Shown: piece after piece, positions 4,977-6,222 of the stretch
Layout of the letters: each line of letters begins with the position of its first letter
Numbering within the stretch: position 1 is the stretch's first letter
Assembly (NCBI GenBank): GCA_038211505.1
Contig: JBBQVO010000184.1
Location: 1 to 6,222, forward strand
Reading direction: 5' to 3'
DNA length: 6,222 bases
Source: JBBQVO01 sp038211505
GTDB taxonomy: Bacteria; Chloroflexota; Dehalococcoidia; DSTF01; JACRBR01
Notes under the pieces: generated by a model
Told to the model about the DNA's origin: nothing
Databases searched by the model: none
The model's input: only the letters and a program-made list of their open reading frames with translations
Made by a program: the position numbers and the translations under genes

Positions 4977-6222
4977 ATGCGCCGACTACGACGGGTACTG
5001 CGATCGATCTTCATCACCAACCGCCAGCTGACGGGCGCGCTCGTCCTGCTCGTCCTGTCCAGTGTGATTGCCATCTCGACGGGCTTCTGGCTCACGTGGC
5101 GTCTCGTCTACGTGATCATCTTCGGCCTCCCCGTCGCCTACGTCTGGTCGCGACTGAATCTCACCGGCATCGAAGTCGTCGCTGATCGATCGGCTGATCG
5201 CCTGCAAGAGGGCGCCGACTTCGAAGAGCGCATCACCGTGAAGAACCGCAGCTGGCTGAGCAAGATCTGGCTCGAAATCGACGACCCGAGCGAGATGCCG
5301 GGCCACATCGCCCGCCGCGTCGTCACGGTGCCGGCGAAGGGCACGCGCACATTCCGCGTCCGCTCAACGATCCGCCGCCGCGGCCTCTACAGCGTCGGTC
5401 CGGTGGAAGTGCGCACGGGCGACCCTTTCGGATTCTTCAGCCATCGCCGGACGTTCGGGCGCGCGCAGAACGTCCTCGTCTACCCGCGCGCCGTCGAGCT
5501 GCCGAACTTCTCCGTGCCGCCGGCCAACCTGCCGGGTGAGGGCCGCTTCCGTCGACGCACGCACTACGTGACGCCGAACGCATCCGGCGTGCGCCCGTAC
5601 GAATTCGGCGACAGCTTCAACCGCATCCACTGGTCGAGTACGGCGCGCAAGGGCGAGCTGATGGTGAAGATCTTCGAGCTCGACCCGGCGAGCGACATCT
5701 GGATCGTCCTCGATCTCGACCGCAGCGTGAATCTGGGTGAGGGCGACGATTCGACGGAGGAGTACGGCGTCAGCATCGCGGCGTCCGTCGCGCGCTACTT
5801 CCTCACGGCGAACCGCACCGTCGGCTTCATGTCATTCGGCCGCGGCTTCGACGTCATCGACGCCGAGCGCGGATTGCAACAGTACACGCGCATTCTCGAG
5901 TCGCTGGCGATGGCGCGTTCCTGGGGCGACGTGCCGCTGGCCGACCTGATCACCAACGAGTCGCGCCGCTTCGGCCGCCACACCACGCTCGTCGTCGTCA
6001 CGCCTTCGACGAACGAGACGTGGGTGGGTTCGCTCGCGATGCTCCAGTCGCGCGGCGTTAAAGTCGCGGCGATCGTGCTCGAAGCGGGCACCTTCGGCGC
6101 CGCCGAGAGCGCGCTCGGCATCTTCGCGTCGCTCGCGGCGAGTGAGGTCTACACGTACATGGTCAAGCACGCCGACGACCTACAACGCGCGCTCGGCAAC
6201 GCCAACGCCGCCGAAGTCGGAG
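4977..6222 (+). CDS. DUF58 membrane-anchored protein with vWA-like domain, 3'-truncated
   Basis: The frame is open from ATG 4977 to the right edge, giving 415 residues without a stop, so the 3' end is missing. A basic N-terminus (MRRLRRVLR) is followed by two hydrophobic segments at about 20-36 and 39-58. This suggests a membrane hairpin with the rest outside the bilayer, probably cytoplasmic. The conserved DUF58 core GVRPYEFGDSFNRIHW with STARKGEL spans 204-228. A vWA-like fold follows. Its first strand ends IVLDLDRS (243-250), a degenerate MIDAS (DxDxS instead of DxSxS). These proteins pair with MoxR ATPases and often precede a transglutaminase-like gene; that gene would lie beyond this window. 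The start has only a weak AGGCGG upstream, overlapping the MoxR stop, which suggests translational coupling. The DUF58 call is firm, but the molecular role of the family is not settled. Confidence 0.93.
   Translation, partial: MRRLRRVLRSIFITNRQLTGALVLLVLSSVIAISTGFWLTWRLVYVIIFGLPVAYVWSRLNLTGIEVVADRSADRLQEGADFEERITVKNRSWLSKIWLEIDDPSEMPGHIARRVVTVPAKGTRTFRVRSTIRRRGLYSVGPVEVRTGDPFGFFSHRRTFGRAQNVLVYPRAVELPNFSVPPANLPGEGRFRRRTHYVTPNASGVRPYEFGDSFNRIHWSSTARKGELMVKIFELDPASDIWIVLDLDRSVNLGEGDDSTEEYGVSIAASVARYFLTANRTVGFMSFGRGFDVIDAERGLQQYTRILESLAMARSWGDVPLADLITNESRRFGRHTTLVVVTPSTNETWVGSLAMLQSRGVKVAAIVLEAGTFGAAESALGIFASLAASEVYTYMVKHADDLQRALGNANAAEVG

Overview
This is a G+C-rich bacterial window (about two thirds G+C by eye). 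All six protein genes and the one tRNA read on the + strand. The gene set alone does not name the organism. The intergenic TGTCATTCTGAGCG-type repeat, the high G+C and the mix of genes remind me of environmental Chloroflexota (Dehalococcoidia-like) genomes. That is an impression from recall and could be wrong.

Layout: (1) 1-834, the 3' part of a zinc-free MDR NADPH:quinone oxidoreductase-like gene, cut by the left edge. (2) 835-989, a spacer with a dispersed-type short repeat. (3) 990-2123, an alpha/beta-hydrolase epoxide hydrolase with an EHN domain and a complete catalytic set. (4) 2173-2787, hisH, the glutaminase subunit of imidazole glycerol phosphate synthase, with no other his gene in view. 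(5) 2841-2915, a tRNA with anticodon CAU and an encoded CCA end. (6) 2916-3099, a spacer with a 14-bp tandem duplication. (7) 3100-3714, a PaaI-type hotdog thioesterase with an unusual helical C-terminal extension. (8) 3715-3959, a spacer with a second 14-bp tandem repeat and the probable promoter region of the next operon. (9) 3960-4967, a MoxR-family AAA+ ATPase. (10) 4977 to the right edge, a DUF58 membrane-anchored protein with a vWA-like domain.

The only convincing functional unit is the MoxR-DUF58 pair. The genes are 9 nt apart and form the widespread ATPase plus vWA-type module, which is often followed by a transglutaminase-like membrane protein. That third gene, if present, lies beyond the window. 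The oxidoreductase and epoxide hydrolase could both act on reactive or xenobiotic-like small molecules, but the 155-nt spacer between them argues against tight co-transcription. hisH, the tRNA and the thioesterase look like unrelated single genes.

I found no mobile element, CRISPR array, toxin-antitoxin pair or clear novel system. The points most worth a second look are the C-terminal extension of the thioesterase, the two heptad-based 14-bp tandem repeats on either side of that gene, and the dispersed repeat upstream of the epoxide hydrolase.
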